Positions 54,237 through 63,417 are shown, counted from the stretch's first letter. The stretch: 64,000 nt of DNA from Pandoraea oxalativorans (GCF_000972785.3 NZ_CP011253.3:4030001-4094000), one strand, 5' to 3'. The notes: generated from the sequence alone by a model not told the origin. Numbers and translations are program-made.

Positions 54237-55457
54237 ATGTTGTGGGAGAAAAAACTCGAAAACTGGGTCAGCGGTGTCAAGACCTCGTCGAACCTGCCCA
54301 TTCGCCTCGCGCTTTGGAACGGTCAGCAATACGATTTTGGTGCCTTCGGCAACCCCAGCGTAACGTTGCGCATCAATGGCCCTGCGGCCATGACGCGTCT
54401 ACTGAGTCCAAGCCTCGACAATCTCGGCGAGGCGTATGTGAAGGGTGAGATCGATGTCGAAGGCCGACTGGCCGACGTCATCGACATGAGCTACGCGCTC
54501 GCGGGCAGCAGTCTGACGACCATCGGTCCGCTTGAGCGGGCCGTGCGTCACTTCAATCACTCCAAGAAGTCCGACAAGCGCTCGATCGAGTTCCACTACG
54601 ACGTATCGAACGAGTTCTACCAGCTCTGGCTGGACAAGAACATGGTCTATTCGTGTGCCTATTTCGAAAATGGCGACGAAGACCTCGACACGGCGCAAGA
54701 GAAGAAGATCGATCACATCCTCACGAAGATCGGACTTCAACCCGGACAGACGCTGCTCGATATCGGCTGTGGCTGGGGTGCACTGGTGATTCGCGCCGCA
54801 CAGAAGTTCGGGGCGAAGTGCCTCGGCGTGACGCTCTCGGAAAATCAGTTCGCGCTGGCGACCGAGCGTGTCAAAAAGCTCGGACTGGAAGACAAGATCG
54901 AGATCCGCATTCAGGATTACCGCGACGTGGAAGGTCAGTTCGACCGGATCACGAGCGTGGGCATGTTCGAGCATGTCGGGCGCAAGAATCTGAAGGACTA
55001 CTTCGCGAAGATGGCTTCGCTGCTCAAGGACGACGGCGTCGCCATGAACCACGGCATCACGTCGACGGATCCCGACAGCGGCGAAACGGCGATGGGCGGC
55101 GGCGAGTTCATCGACAAGTACGTGTTCCCGAACGGCGAACTTCCGCACATCAGCCTGGCGCTGGAGTCGATGCAGCGTGGCGGACTGGAGGCGAGCGACG
55201 TGGAAAGTCTGCGTCGTCACTACGCCCAAACGCTGACGCTGTGGTCGGAGCGCTTTGAAGCGAATGCGCCCCGTCTGCGCGAGCTGGCCGGTGAAGAACG
55301 CTTCCGTGTCTGGCGCGTGTATCTTGCGGGATGCGCCTATGCGTTCGAGCACGATTACGTCTCGATCTATCAGGTGGTTTGCCGCAAGGCAGGACAATCG
55401 GCGAAGCAGCTTCCGTGGTCGCGCCGTTACATGTACGAGAATCGCGAAAAGCAATGA
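54237..55457 (+). CDS. cfa: Cyclopropane-fatty-acid-phospholipid synthase
   Basis: The 406-residue enzyme has the S-adenosylmethionine site LLDIGCGWGALVIRA (~174-188), the VSNEFYQLWLDKNMVYSCAYF substrate region and the MFEHVGRKN block. It methylenates unsaturated membrane lipids. Start: ATG 54237 with GGAG 8 nt upstream; the upstream open frame overlaps pdxH. Its stop overlaps the next ATG as ATGA. Confidence 0.93.
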   Translation: MLWEKKLENWVSGVKTSSNLPIRLALWNGQQYDFGAFGNPSVTLRINGPAAMTRLLSPSLDNLGEAYVKGEIDVEGRLADVIDMSYALAGSSLTTIGPLERAVRHFNHSKKSDKRSIEFHYDVSNEFYQLWLDKNMVYSCAYFENGDEDLDTAQEKKIDHILTKIGLQPGQTLLDIGCGWGALVIRAAQKFGAKCLGVTLSENQFALATERVKKLGLEDKIEIRIQDYRDVEGQFDRITSVGMFEHVGRKNLKDYFAKMASLLKDDGVAMNHGITSTDPDSGETAMGGGEFIDKYVFPNGELPHISLALESMQRGGLEASDVESLRRHYAQTLTLWSERFEANAPRLRELAGEERFRVWRVYLAGCAYAFEHDYVSIYQVVCRKAGQSAKQLPWSRRYMYENREKQ

Positions 55458-56608
55458 GTCAGTTCGATCTGTTCGGCACACCGCCTGACGATCCTTCGCC
55501 AGGCGGACGTGCCTGGCAGATCCACGGCAAGTCCGCCGCTTCCACCTCGCCCGCAGCCCCCGTTTCTGCGGCGTCTTCCGAGCACCGACGCCCGTCGCGT
55601 GGCGGCGTCGGCGCGGCCGACCTTCCGCCCGAAGTACAAGCGCTGGGCGAACAGTTACCCGGCAACATCCGTCTCGGCACCTCGTCGTGGTCGTTCCCGG
55701 GCTGGAAGGGCATCGTCTGGGACGACGATTACAGCGACACCAAACTCTCGCGTCAGGGACTCACCGCCTACGCCAGCCATCCCGTGCTGCGTTGCGTCGG
55801 TATCGACCGGTCGTTTTACAAGCCGATGTCGATCGTCGAGTACCAGAAGTACGCCGAGCAGGTTCCGAAGGATTTTCGCTTTTTGGTCAAAGCACCGAGT
55901 GTCGTGACAGATGCCGTCGTGCGTGGCGAGAAAGGCGAAGGTCTCAGCGCAAATCCGTGTTTTCTCGATGCGCGCATCGCCACCGAACAGTTCGTCGCGC
56001 CGTGTCTCGCTGGACTGGGTCCGAAGGCCGGTGTGATGGTGTTTCAGGTGTCGCCGCTACCCACCGAGCTGCTGCGCGACATCCCCACGTTGATTCAACG
56101 CATCGAATCGTTCTTCTCCGCCCTCCCCCCCTTGCCTCAGGGTGAGACGCTGCCCGACGGGACGGCAGCGCCGGGGCCATGCTATGCGCTGGAGATTCGC
56201 GACGGCGCACTGCTGACGCCCCGTCTCATGCGCACCCTGGGGCAACTGGGTGTGCGCTACTGCATCGGTCTGCACGCACGCATGCCGCATGTGGAGCGTC
56301 AGGCCGCTGCATTGGCATTGCTCGATGAGATGGGCGCGGGTCCGCTCGTCGTGCGCTGGAACCTGAACAGCGGCCACAAGTACGAACAGGCGAAAGCGAA
56401 GTACGCGCCGTTCGACAAAATCGTCGATCCCGATCCGACCACGCGCGACGTGCTCGCCGCATTGGCCACGCACTATGCACTGGCCGGGCACCCTGTCTAC
56501 GTCATCGTCAACAACAAGGCCGAAGGCTCGTCGCCGTTGTCGTGCAAGGCGCTGGCCGAGCGGATTTCCGAGTTGGCACGGTCGTCAGCCGACACCGCAG
56601 CCGACTGA
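55454..56608 (+). CDS. DUF72 (YecE-like) family protein
   Basis: The 384-residue protein has a variable ~70-residue N-terminal tail rich in Ser/Ala/Pro, then the DUF72 TIM-barrel core (GTSSWSFPGWKGIVW, FRFLVKAPSVVTDA, YVIVNNKAEGSSPLS). Its biochemical function is unsettled. It is translationally coupled to cfa by an ATGA overlap, so its job may be linked to lipid modification, though this is only positional evidence. Confidence 0.88.
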   Translation: MSQFDLFGTPPDDPSPGGRAWQIHGKSAASTSPAAPVSAASSEHRRPSRGGVGAADLPPEVQALGEQLPGNIRLGTSSWSFPGWKGIVWDDDYSDTKLSRQGLTAYASHPVLRCVGIDRSFYKPMSIVEYQKYAEQVPKDFRFLVKAPSVVTDAVVRGEKGEGLSANPCFLDARIATEQFVAPCLAGLGPKAGVMVFQVSPLPTELLRDIPTLIQRIESFFSALPPLPQGETLPDGTAAPGPCYALEIRDGALLTPRLMRTLGQLGVRYCIGLHARMPHVERQAAALALLDEMGAGPLVVRWNLNSGHKYEQAKAKYAPFDKIVDPDPTTRDVLAALATHYALAGHPVYVIVNNKAEGSSPLSCKALAERISELARSSADTAAD

Positions 56609-56675
56609 TCGGATCGCTGCTTCACTTCGTCACCATCGAGCGGAGCAGCGTGAGCTGCCCCCTCCGGAAACGACA

Positions 56676-56712
56676 ATGGCCTGAGCCGGCAGTGACACCG
56701 GGCTCAGGCCAT
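56676..56712. terminator. Hairpin between DUF72 gene and fabV
   Basis: A 12-bp stem (ATGGCCTGAGCC with GGCTCAGGCCAT) lies between convergent genes; no strong T-run on either side, so a weak or Rho-assisted terminator. Confidence 0.45.
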
Positions 56713-56733
56713 CGTCATTCGAACGTGCAGTGC

Positions 56734-57927
56734 TTATGCGACGAGGTGCGGAATTGCGACGTCCGGATTCACGTCGGCGTCGTAGTCCACGCCTTCGATC
56801 TCGAAGCCGAACAGACGCAGGAACTCGTGCTTGTAACCCGCGAAGTCCGTCAGTTCGTACAGGTTCTCGTTCGTCACCTTATCCCACAGCGCCGAGACTT
56901 CGCCCTGCACTTCCGGCGACAGTTCCTTCTGGTCGGTGCGTACGCGGCCTTCTTCGTCGAGCAGCGGCGAAGCGTTGTACAGGCTGTCCTTGTACAGACC
57001 GTAGATCTGTTCGATGCAACCTTCGTGCGTGCCCTTGGCCTTCATGACCTTGAACAGCAGCGACAGATACAACGGCATCATCGGAATCGCCGAGCTGGCC
57101 TGCGTGACGAGTGCCTTGAGCACGGCAACGCGCGCATCGCCACCGCTCGGGGCAAGCTTTGCACGAATGCCCAGCACCTTCTCGTCCAGATCCTTCTTGG
57201 CCGCGCCAATGGAGCCGTTCCAGTAGATGTCGTGCGTGATCTTCTCGCCGAGATACGTGAAGGCGGTCGTCTTGGCCCCCGGGGCAAGCACACCGGCGTC
57301 GGCCAGCGCGTCCATCCACATCTGCCAGTCTTCGCCGCCCATGACGGCGACCGTGTTCTCGATCTCTTCCTGCGAGGCCGGTTCGAACACCGACTCCTTC
57401 ACGACTTCCTTGTCCGTATCGATGCCGCGCAGCGTCACCGACTTGCCCACCGGCTTGAGCACCGAGTTGAACACCTGCCCCGTTTCCGGATGCGTGCGGC
57501 GCGGCGCGGCCAGGCTATATACGACCAGATCGACCTGACCGAGATCGTTCTTGATCGTCTCGATGGTCTTGGCCTTGATTTCCTTGGAGAAGGCGTCGCC
57601 GTTGATGCTCTTCGCGTAGAGGCCCTTTTCGGTGGCGAACTTGTCGAAGGCGGCGGTGTTGTACCAGCCCGGCGTGGCCGGCTTGGTCTCGCTGCCCGCG
57701 CGCTCGAAGAACACGCCCAGCGTGTCGGCATTGCTGCCGAAGGCGGCCGTAATCCGTGCGGCCAGACCGTAGCCGGTCGACGCGCCAATCACGAGCACCT
57801 TTTTCGGGCCGTTCGCGATGGGGCCTTGCGCCTTCACGTACTCGATCTGTTGCTTGACGTTGGCTTCGCAGCCGACGGGATGGGTGGTGACGCAGATGAA
57901 GCCGCGCACGCGTGGCTTGATGATCAT
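56734..57927 (-). CDS. fabV: Enoyl-ACP reductase FabV
   Basis: The 397-residue NADH-dependent reductase has the cofactor loop GASTGYG (48-54) and the catalytic pair Y235 and K244 in the Y-x8-K spacing specific to FabV, with family length. It carries out the last step of each fatty-acid elongation cycle and is known in other bacteria to confer natural triclosan tolerance. Start: ATG 57927 with GAGG 6 nt upstream. Confidence 0.96.
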   Translation of the reverse strand: MIIKPRVRGFICVTTHPVGCEANVKQQIEYVKAQGPIANGPKKVLVIGASTGYGLAARITAAFGSNADTLGVFFERAGSETKPATPGWYNTAAFDKFATEKGLYAKSINGDAFSKEIKAKTIETIKNDLGQVDLVVYSLAAPRRTHPETGQVFNSVLKPVGKSVTLRGIDTDKEVVKESVFEPASQEEIENTVAVMGGEDWQMWMDALADAGVLAPGAKTTAFTYLGEKITHDIYWNGSIGAAKKDLDEKVLGIRAKLAPSGGDARVAVLKALVTQASSAIPMMPLYLSLLFKVMKAKGTHEGCIEQIYGLYKDSLYNASPLLDEEGRVRTDQKELSPEVQGEVSALWDKVTNENLYELTDFAGYKHEFLRLFGFEIEGVDYDADVNPDVAIPHLVA

Positions 57928-58127
57928 GGAAACCTCGTTCACAAAATTCGGTGATGCCGGCTCACCCGGCAAACACCGCGCATTGTAAACGAGGTCGGGC
58001 CGGGCCCGGCAGTTTGAGACCGTTTTGCCCGGCCCGTCGCCCGATTTCCGACCACTTTCCGCCGTTCGGCAATGTTCTGTCGGACGGCGCCGAACGATAT
58101 TCGGATTATTCCGGTGCTATTCCAATG

Positions 58128-59702
58128 CTATTCCGGTGCAACGACGACCGTACGATCGACCCGCTTGGGGAACCGAATCTGACGAATGCGGCGCACCAGT
58201 AAGGCCGCCACGATTGCGGCCACGCCCGTGAGCAGCACACCGGCATGCACCGCGCTCACCAGCGTCTCGCGTGCGGTTTCGACCAGCGGCAGGCCATCGA
58301 TGCCCATGGCACGCAGGTCCGTCAGCAAGTCGGCGCGCAACGCCGGGTCGATCAGGATGCGTGGGTCGAGCGCGCGCGCCACGGCGTGTGCTGCGGGCGT
58401 GCCGTCGTAGCTCGTCACGGCACCGGCCACACCGCGTGCATACCAGTGATTGACCAGCGTACCGACGATGGTCGTGCCCAGCATGCCGCCGACCATGCGC
58501 GTCGATTGCAACAGCGCGGTCGTAATGCCGAAGCGCTCGCGCCCGGCGATCTCCTGCCCGAACACGTTCATATTGTTCAGGATGAAACCGATGCCGATGC
58601 CCGCGCAGGCCATCGCCAACGCGAGCAAGCCGTGCGGTGTCGTGTTGTGCGCGAGTCCCACCGCCGCCGAAGCCACCGCCAGCAGGCAGAAGCCGATGAC
58701 CAGCATGTTCGTCGGTCGCGCGAGACGCACCACCACCGGCGTGTTGATGAAGCTGCCCAGCGCGATGCACGCCGCAATCGGCGTCGCGATCAGCCCGGCG
58801 GCCTGCGGACTGAGGCCGAAGCCGCCCTGCAACAACAGCGGCGCGAAAAAGATCAGCGAGTACATCACGAAGCCGATCAGCACGGAGAGCGTGAACAACA
58901 CCACCAGTTGCGGATGGCGGAACATGTCGAGCGGCACGATCGGATGCGTCGCGCTTCGCTCGGTACGCAGCAACGCCCAGAAGCCGATGGCGACGGCGGC
59001 GATCAACGCGAGGTTGACCAGAGACGCGCCATGCTCCGGCACGCTCTCGATAAACACCTGAAAACCGCCCAGGACCACCGCGATCCAGAGCGCACCACGC
59101 CAATCGACGCGAACGTCACCCTGATGGGCCGGGGGGAATTTCGGCAGATAACGCCATACGAAGTAGAGCGCCGCCAGCCCGACCGGCAGGTTGACGAAGA
59201 AGGTGGAGCGCCAGCCGAAATGCTCGGAGAGCAGACCGCCCAGCGACGGGCCAGCCGCGGTGCCGATGCCATAGGCCGTGGTGATCACCACCTGCCAGCG
59301 CACGCGCGAACGGGCGTCCGGAAAAAGGTCCGGGACGCACGCGAACGCCGTACCGACCATCATCCCGCCGCCAATGCCTTGCAGGCTGCGCGCGAATACG
59401 AGGAACGGCATGTTGGGAGCGAGGCCGCACAGCAGTGAGGCGAACGTGAACGTCAGCACCGACGCGATGACGAACGTGCGTCGACCGAAGTAATCGCCAA
59501 GCCGCCCGAACACCGGCACGGTTACGACGGAGGCCAGCAAGTAAATGCTCGCAATCCAGGCGTAATACTCGAACCCCTTGAGCTCGGCGACGATGGAGGG
59601 AAGTGCAGTACTGACGACGGTCTGGTCCAGGGCGACCAGCATGTTGACGAGCGCGATGCCGATCATGGCCATCAACGCATCGCGGAAAGGCAGGGGGCGC
59701 AC
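58128..59702 (-). CDS. DHA2-type MFS multidrug transporter
   Basis: The 524-residue protein has 14 predicted membrane segments and DHA2 motifs: ALDQTVVSTALPSIVAEL in helix 1, GRLGDYFGRRTFVIAS and RSLQGIGGGMMVG. It exports drugs or other hydrophobic compounds with protons. Start is GTG at 59702; no near in-frame ATG is better placed. No regulator or adaptor gene is adjacent. The second membrane half contains a long loop with ATRAVARALDP-like sequence. Confidence 0.9.
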   Translation of the reverse strand: MRPLPFRDALMAMIGIALVNMLVALDQTVVSTALPSIVAELKGFEYYAWIASIYLLASVVTVPVFGRLGDYFGRRTFVIASVLTFTFASLLCGLAPNMPFLVFARSLQGIGGGMMVGTAFACVPDLFPDARSRVRWQVVITTAYGIGTAAGPSLGGLLSEHFGWRSTFFVNLPVGLAALYFVWRYLPKFPPAHQGDVRVDWRGALWIAVVLGGFQVFIESVPEHGASLVNLALIAAVAIGFWALLRTERSATHPIVPLDMFRHPQLVVLFTLSVLIGFVMYSLIFFAPLLLQGGFGLSPQAAGLIATPIAACIALGSFINTPVVVRLARPTNMLVIGFCLLAVASAAVGLAHNTTPHGLLALAMACAGIGIGFILNNMNVFGQEIAGRERFGITTALLQSTRMVGGMLGTTIVGTLVNHWYARGVAGAVTSYDGTPAAHAVARALDPRILIDPALRADLLTDLRAMGIDGLPLVETARETLVSAVHAGVLLTGVAAIVAALLVRRIRQIRFPKRVDRTVVVAPE

Positions 59703-60146
59703 GGCAAACTACCTGAAGACTTCATGGAGGGGAGGCATCATTTTATGCGAAAAGTAATGAATATATGAACGGTTATGCATAACGCGCATTTCAGACCGGA
59801 AGTCCCCGGTATGCCTTGTTCTGCGCGGATCCCTCCTCGTCCCCTGTTGCGAAGTCACCACCAAAATAAATTCAACGTATATCTATAAAAAATTCAACAA
59901 AGGCTCAATTCACGATGCGCATCGCTGCCCGCTCCCTCAAATCGGGGCGTTGTCCGATACCCCTTTCGGACGCTCCACAACCCCACGCCACCACGCGCCG
60001 GGCATCATCGACGTGTCCTGGCCGGGCGCGCAACGCAGCAAATACGTCAATTCCCAGCGCATTCGCCAAAACCGCGCTTCAACAACGGCCGCACCATCGC
60101 TCGACGCTTCGGAAAGCGTCGTCGTCACTTCTCTGGAGATACGCCC
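59703..60146. other. Intergenic region left of the CaaX locus
   Basis: 444 bp. The left half (59740-59910) is strikingly A+T-rich against the window average, including TATATCTATAAAAAATTC near 59880, and is a good place for a promoter or for horizontally acquired DNA. The right half has normal GC and contains only a doubtful 66-codon frame (59950-60150). Confidence 0.5.
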
Positions 60147-60150
60147 ATGA
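59950..60150 (+). CDS. Doubtful 66-aa ORF coupled to the next gene
   Basis: A TTG-initiated frame whose TGA overlaps the ATG of the next gene (ATGA). The overlap is the only argument for it; the ribosome site is poor and no family is recognisable. Confidence 0.2.
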   Translation: MSDTPFGRSTTPRHHAPGIIDVSWPGAQRSKYVNSQRIRQNRASTTAAPSLDASESVVVTSLEIRP

Positions 60151-60497
60151 AACATCGCCCTGCGCGCGAAGACTACCGACGCTGGTTGAACGCACAACGT
60201 GGCGAGACATCGGCTGACGCACAGGAGGCAGCTCAGATAACGGCCGCACTTCCGGAACTTCCCGCGACATTGCCGTATGCCGGGTATGTCGTCTGGTTTT
60301 ACTCAAGCCTTACGTATCTCGATATTCGTTTCGATCACCACCAGTTCGCCATCGTCACGCAGCAAGTGCCCAGCCCGGCCGAAGCGTTCTACTTCGATCA
60401 CTTCGACGCCGCCTATGGGCATGCAGCAGACGTGGGCGAACCGTGCCTGATCCTTTTCTCTTCGGCGACCGGCGGCGCGACAAGCGTCGCCGGGTAG
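60147..60497 (+). CDS. Hypothetical protein, 116 aa
   Basis: Start: ATG 60147 with GGAG 8 nt upstream. The product has a basic N-terminus (MKHRPAREDYRRW) and a central hydrophobic/aromatic block (GYVVWFYSSLTYLDIRF, ~46-62) that looks like buried beta-strands rather than a membrane helix. No signal peptide and no family that I recognise. It lies 118 nt before the first CaaX-box gene on the same strand, so it may belong to the same unit as a chaperone or partner; this is inference. It does not carry a CaaX box (ends SVAG). Confidence 0.6.
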   Translation: MKHRPAREDYRRWLNAQRGETSADAQEAAQITAALPELPATLPYAGYVVWFYSSLTYLDIRFDHHQFAIVTQQVPSPAEAFYFDHFDAAYGHAADVGEPCLILFSSATGGATSVAG

Positions 60498-60615
60498 ACG
60501 TTCGCGGGGTCCGCACACGGACGCGCGCAATGTCGGCCAGCCCCTGTCCACGGAGGACCTTCTCATTCCGTCACATCTTCCTCAACGTTGTGTCCATTCT
60601 CAGGGAGCGTAGACC

Positions 60616-61527
60616 ATGCCGTTTCTCACATTTGGAATGTCTCTCGCGCAGGCCCGCGCCGACGCCGCACAGGCCAGATCGAATGTCGACTTCGTCGTCC
60701 CATCGGGCGCCATCGAAGTACAAGGCGTCAGAAACGTTGTTTCGGCCAAGGTCAATGTCGACGTGGCCGTCCCATCGACTGCCATCGAAATGCAGGTGGC
60801 CAACAACGTTGACTCAGTCACCGACAGGGAATTGCCGACGCGTCGGGGCGGGGCTTCGGACAAATCGACTCGTCGCGCCTACGGATGCCAGCCGACGCCG
60901 GTCGGCGATTACTTCGCCCATGCGCTCGCCGAATTCGTCACGCCACGCGGCGAATGCGCCCCCCGAACGTTTGCGAGCAATGCCGTGCTTCGTACGGAAC
61001 TTGCCGACATGCTGGCACTTCACCCGGACGGCGAAGGCGTGAGCGTGGCGGCACAAATCGAAGCGCTGGGGTTGCCCTCGCTGCTGCTCGACGACCTGAA
61101 ATATTTGCCCGGGACGCTTGATGCGATGCGTTACGACGTTGGCGCCAACGCCATTCGCCTTGGACGATTCAAATTCCCGGAGACCGACACCTATGGCAAG
61201 GCCGCAGCCTTTCGTTTTGCAGGCGAATGCGAGTTGGCACATCTTCGTGAAGGTGACCCTGTCGCCCCGCTGGTCAGGGAGGACCATGCTTCGATACTCG
61301 ATTTCCACTATCGGGCCGCCGGCATGCGAGGCCACACGGCACTGCCGCCGACGGGATATGTCAACGCCGTGCAAGACGAAACGCAACTCTCGGATTTCAC
61401 CGCACACCTCACGCGTTGCCGACGTCTTGCACGCTCTGGCCGTTCGATCCTCATGGTCAACAAATGGGGCGTGTATCCCGTCTCGCCGCTGGACACGATG
61501 CAAACCGGTCCCTGCGTAATTCTCTGA
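60616..61527 (+). CDS. Unknown protein with C-terminal CaaX box CVIL (303 aa)
   Basis: Start: ATG 60616 behind GGGAG. The N-terminal region has a 24-residue tandem repeat (~23-70). The core (~95-240) is shared with the next gene: ALHPDGEG, LGLPSLLLDDLKYLPGTLDA with RYDVGAN, and DHASILDFHYRAAG. The last four residues, C300-V-I-L, form a eukaryote-type CaaX prenylation box of the geranylgeranyl class. There is no Sec signal or membrane segment. Bacterial effectors such as Salmonella SifA and Legionella AnkB are prenylated by the host at such boxes, so this is a candidate injected effector. The family is otherwise unknown to me. Confidence 0.8.
   Translation: MPFLTFGMSLAQARADAAQARSNVDFVVPSGAIEVQGVRNVVSAKVNVDVAVPSTAIEMQVANNVDSVTDRELPTRRGGASDKSTRRAYGCQPTPVGDYFAHALAEFVTPRGECAPRTFASNAVLRTELADMLALHPDGEGVSVAAQIEALGLPSLLLDDLKYLPGTLDAMRYDVGANAIRLGRFKFPETDTYGKAAAFRFAGECELAHLREGDPVAPLVREDHASILDFHYRAAGMRGHTALPPTGYVNAVQDETQLSDFTAHLTRCRRLARSGRSILMVNKWGVYPVSPLDTMQTGPCVIL
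60682..60810. repeat. 72-bp (24-codon) tandem repeat in the CVIL gene
   Basis: Two in-frame copies begin with AATGTCGAC at 60682 and 60754 and encode NVDxxVPSxAIExQ. Wobble positions and several codons differ, so the duplication is not recent. Confidence 0.8.
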
Positions 61528-61609
61528 TGTTCGAACGATCTCGCGAGCGCTGCGCCCCGCCGGGGCGACGGCGTGACAACGGCAACGACAGACTTTGAGG
61601 GAGGATTTC

Positions 61610-62662
61610 ATGCCCGCACCATCGCAACCGCTTCCGGGTCACTGGCCGCAATTGTCGAACTGGCAAGTCCACGGGGGCGAGGCACCCGAGCGCGACCGCA
61701 CGGCGACACAGTTCACCAGCATCAGAAATCGTCTGCCTGAAGGGCACGCCATTCGGGAGGCGTCGGTGGCAAGGGGAAGTCAGGCCATCCCGAGAGAAAC
61801 GCCGTGTCAGGGCGTGCATGTGAACGACTACATGCATAACGTGCTCGCTGCGTTGGTCACCCCCAAGGAGGGATGTCCGTCGCGACGCTATGCGCGCAAT
61901 GCGGAGCTTCGGCATTCGGTCGCGACAGCGCTCGCCTTGCATCCGGAGGGCGGCACGGCGTTACTTGAGGCGAGGTTGAAATCGCTGGGCCTTCCTTCGC
62001 TGCTCCGTGACGAGCCGCAATATCTGCCGGGAACGTTGGAAGCATTACGTTATGACGTGGGTGCACAGATCGTGGCCATCGGGCAGAGCGCACTGCCCGA
62101 TCTTGCCGATGTCGATACGCCGGGAGATGGCGCGTTACATGAGGCAGGCGCACGCGAACTGTCCTACCTCGACAGCGACAGCCCACACGCGGAGGAAGTC
62201 CTGCGCGACCACAGACGCATTCTCGACTTCCATTACGGCGCAGCGGGGGTGAACTCGTTCAAAGCGTACGAAGCGCTTCAGGCACTTGAAGCGATGAGGC
62301 GCATTGCCTTCCCATCATCGGTACAACTCACGGCTCCCTTCAAATCGGAGGCGGCGGCGATCGCGGCCGCCGTGGCAAAGCCGGACGTGCCATTGGAGCA
62401 ACGCCTGAGAAATGCGCGGCACCAGCAACACCGTATCGCCACCTTCATCGGGCATATCGAACGATGTCGGCAGCGCGCCGAACCGCCTCCCTTTCGGAGC
62501 AGTACCGCCAGCACGCGGGGCCGGATGCCGGTTTCGGCAGAGCCGGACGCACCGCGCGCACGTCGAAAGGCAGCGGACGCTGGTCCGCCACCTTCCCCGC
62601 CTTCCCCGCCATATTCGCTGTCGCGTGAGCACGATCCGCGCTACAACTGCACGCTCCTGTGA
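61610..62662 (+). CDS. Unknown protein with C-terminal CaaX box CTLL (350 aa)
   Basis: Start: ATG 61610 with AGGGAGG 6 nt upstream. It is a paralogue of the preceding gene: ALHPEGGT, LGLPSLLRDEPQYLPGTLEA with RYDVGAQ, and DHRRILDFHYGAAG keep order and spacing. It lacks the N-terminal tandem repeat. A C-terminal extension contains a helical Ala/Arg/Gln segment and a Pro/Ser linker (PPPSPPSPPYS) before the end Y-N-C-T-L-L, again a CaaX box with X = Leu. The flexible linker would expose the cysteine, as prenylation needs. No signal peptide. Separated from its paralogue by 82 nt, so probably one transcript. Confidence 0.8.
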   Translation: MPAPSQPLPGHWPQLSNWQVHGGEAPERDRTATQFTSIRNRLPEGHAIREASVARGSQAIPRETPCQGVHVNDYMHNVLAALVTPKEGCPSRRYARNAELRHSVATALALHPEGGTALLEARLKSLGLPSLLRDEPQYLPGTLEALRYDVGAQIVAIGQSALPDLADVDTPGDGALHEAGARELSYLDSDSPHAEEVLRDHRRILDFHYGAAGVNSFKAYEALQALEAMRRIAFPSSVQLTAPFKSEAAAIAAAVAKPDVPLEQRLRNARHQQHRIATFIGHIERCRQRAEPPPFRSSTASTRGRMPVSAEPDAPRARRKAADAGPPPSPPSPPYSLSREHDPRYNCTLL

Positions 62663-62674
62663 GCGAGATCAATG

Positions 62675-62752
62675 GCGCGCGACTCGTGCGGCCGACTCGT
62701 GAGGCCGACTTATGCGGAAGACTCATGCGGCCGACTTATGCCGCCGACTTCA
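62675..62752. repeat. 13-bp tandem repeat at the msrA stop codon
   Basis: Six units of the GCGGCCGACTTAT type start at 62675, 62688, 62701, 62714, 62727 and 62740. On the minus strand they give stop triplets TAA (62736-62738), TGA (62723-62725) and TAA (62710-62712), one in each frame. Confidence 0.9.
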
Positions 62753-63308
62753 ACCGGCGGGCGAACTTCTCGCGGAATTTCTTGAGCTTCGGCGCGACGA
62801 CATAAGCGCAGTAGCGCTGATCCGGATGCTGACGGAAGTAGTTCTGGTGGTACGCCTCGGCGGGCCAGAACGTCTGCGTGGCGACCACCTGCGTGACGAT
62901 GGGATGCGGGTACGTCATCTCCGCCATCAGTTCGGCAATGAGATGTTCGGCCGCCGTCTTCTGTGCGTCGTCGTGATAGAAGATTGCCGAGCGATATTGC
63001 GTACCGACATCGTCGCCCTGACGGTTAAGCGTGGTCGGATCGTGGATCTGGAAGAAGACGACCAGGATTTCTTCAAACGTGACGACGTCCGGGTCATAGG
63101 TCACTTGAACCACTTCCGCGTGGCCCGTGTCGCCTTCGCAAACCTGTTCGTATGAGGGATTGTCGACATGGCCGCCTTCATAGCCCGAGACGACCGACTT
63201 CACGCCGTCCAGTTGCTGATAGCAGGCTTCGAGGCACCAGAAACAGCCACCGGCCAGCGTGGCGACTTCGGTGCGGGTATCGCTCGGGGAGTTCGTCTGC
63301 TCTGTCAT
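62736..63308 (-). CDS. msrA: Peptide methionine sulfoxide reductase MsrA
   Basis: The 190-residue protein has the catalytic GCFWC (21-25), GYEGGHVDNPSYEQVC, GHAEVVQVTYDP and FFQIHDPTTLNRQGDDVGTQYRSAIF, all standard for MsrA. It repairs oxidised methionine (S form) in proteins. Start: ATG 63308 with GAGG 6-7 nt upstream; 46 upstream open codons are not family sequence. The C-terminus KSAA and its stop lie in a 13-nt tandem repeat. Confidence 0.95.
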   Translation of the reverse strand: MTEQTNSPSDTRTEVATLAGGCFWCLEACYQQLDGVKSVVSGYEGGHVDNPSYEQVCEGDTGHAEVVQVTYDPDVVTFEEILVVFFQIHDPTTLNRQGDDVGTQYRSAIFYHDDAQKTAAEHLIAELMAEMTYPHPIVTQVVATQTFWPAEAYHQNYFRQHPDQRYCAYVVAPKLKKFREKFARRLKSAA

Positions 63309-63377
63309 CTTGACCTCGCTTGTCGACTGCGATTGTGCGCACTGGCGTCGGACCGTCATGCCGCAGTGCACCAAACA

Positions 63378-63417
63378 AATAGGGCGGGCGATCGAGAGTT
63401 CGATCGCCCGCCCTATT
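63378..63417. terminator. 18-bp perfect hairpin between msrA and the hutG-like gene
   Basis: Arms AATAGGGCGGGCGATCGA (63378-63395) and its exact inverse (63400-63417) with a 4-nt loop lie ~175 bp after the hutG-like stop. The minus-strand flank is moderately T-rich. Confidence 0.65.

Noticed and set aside
60443..61042. 199-codon plus-strand frame over the first CaaX gene
   Set aside because: Ser/Arg/Pro-rich frame-shadow; the CVIL frame has the paralogue and a good ribosome site.
62675..62752. CRISPR-like array
   Set aside because: 13-bp units without spacers, degenerate and overlapping a stop codon; not a CRISPR.
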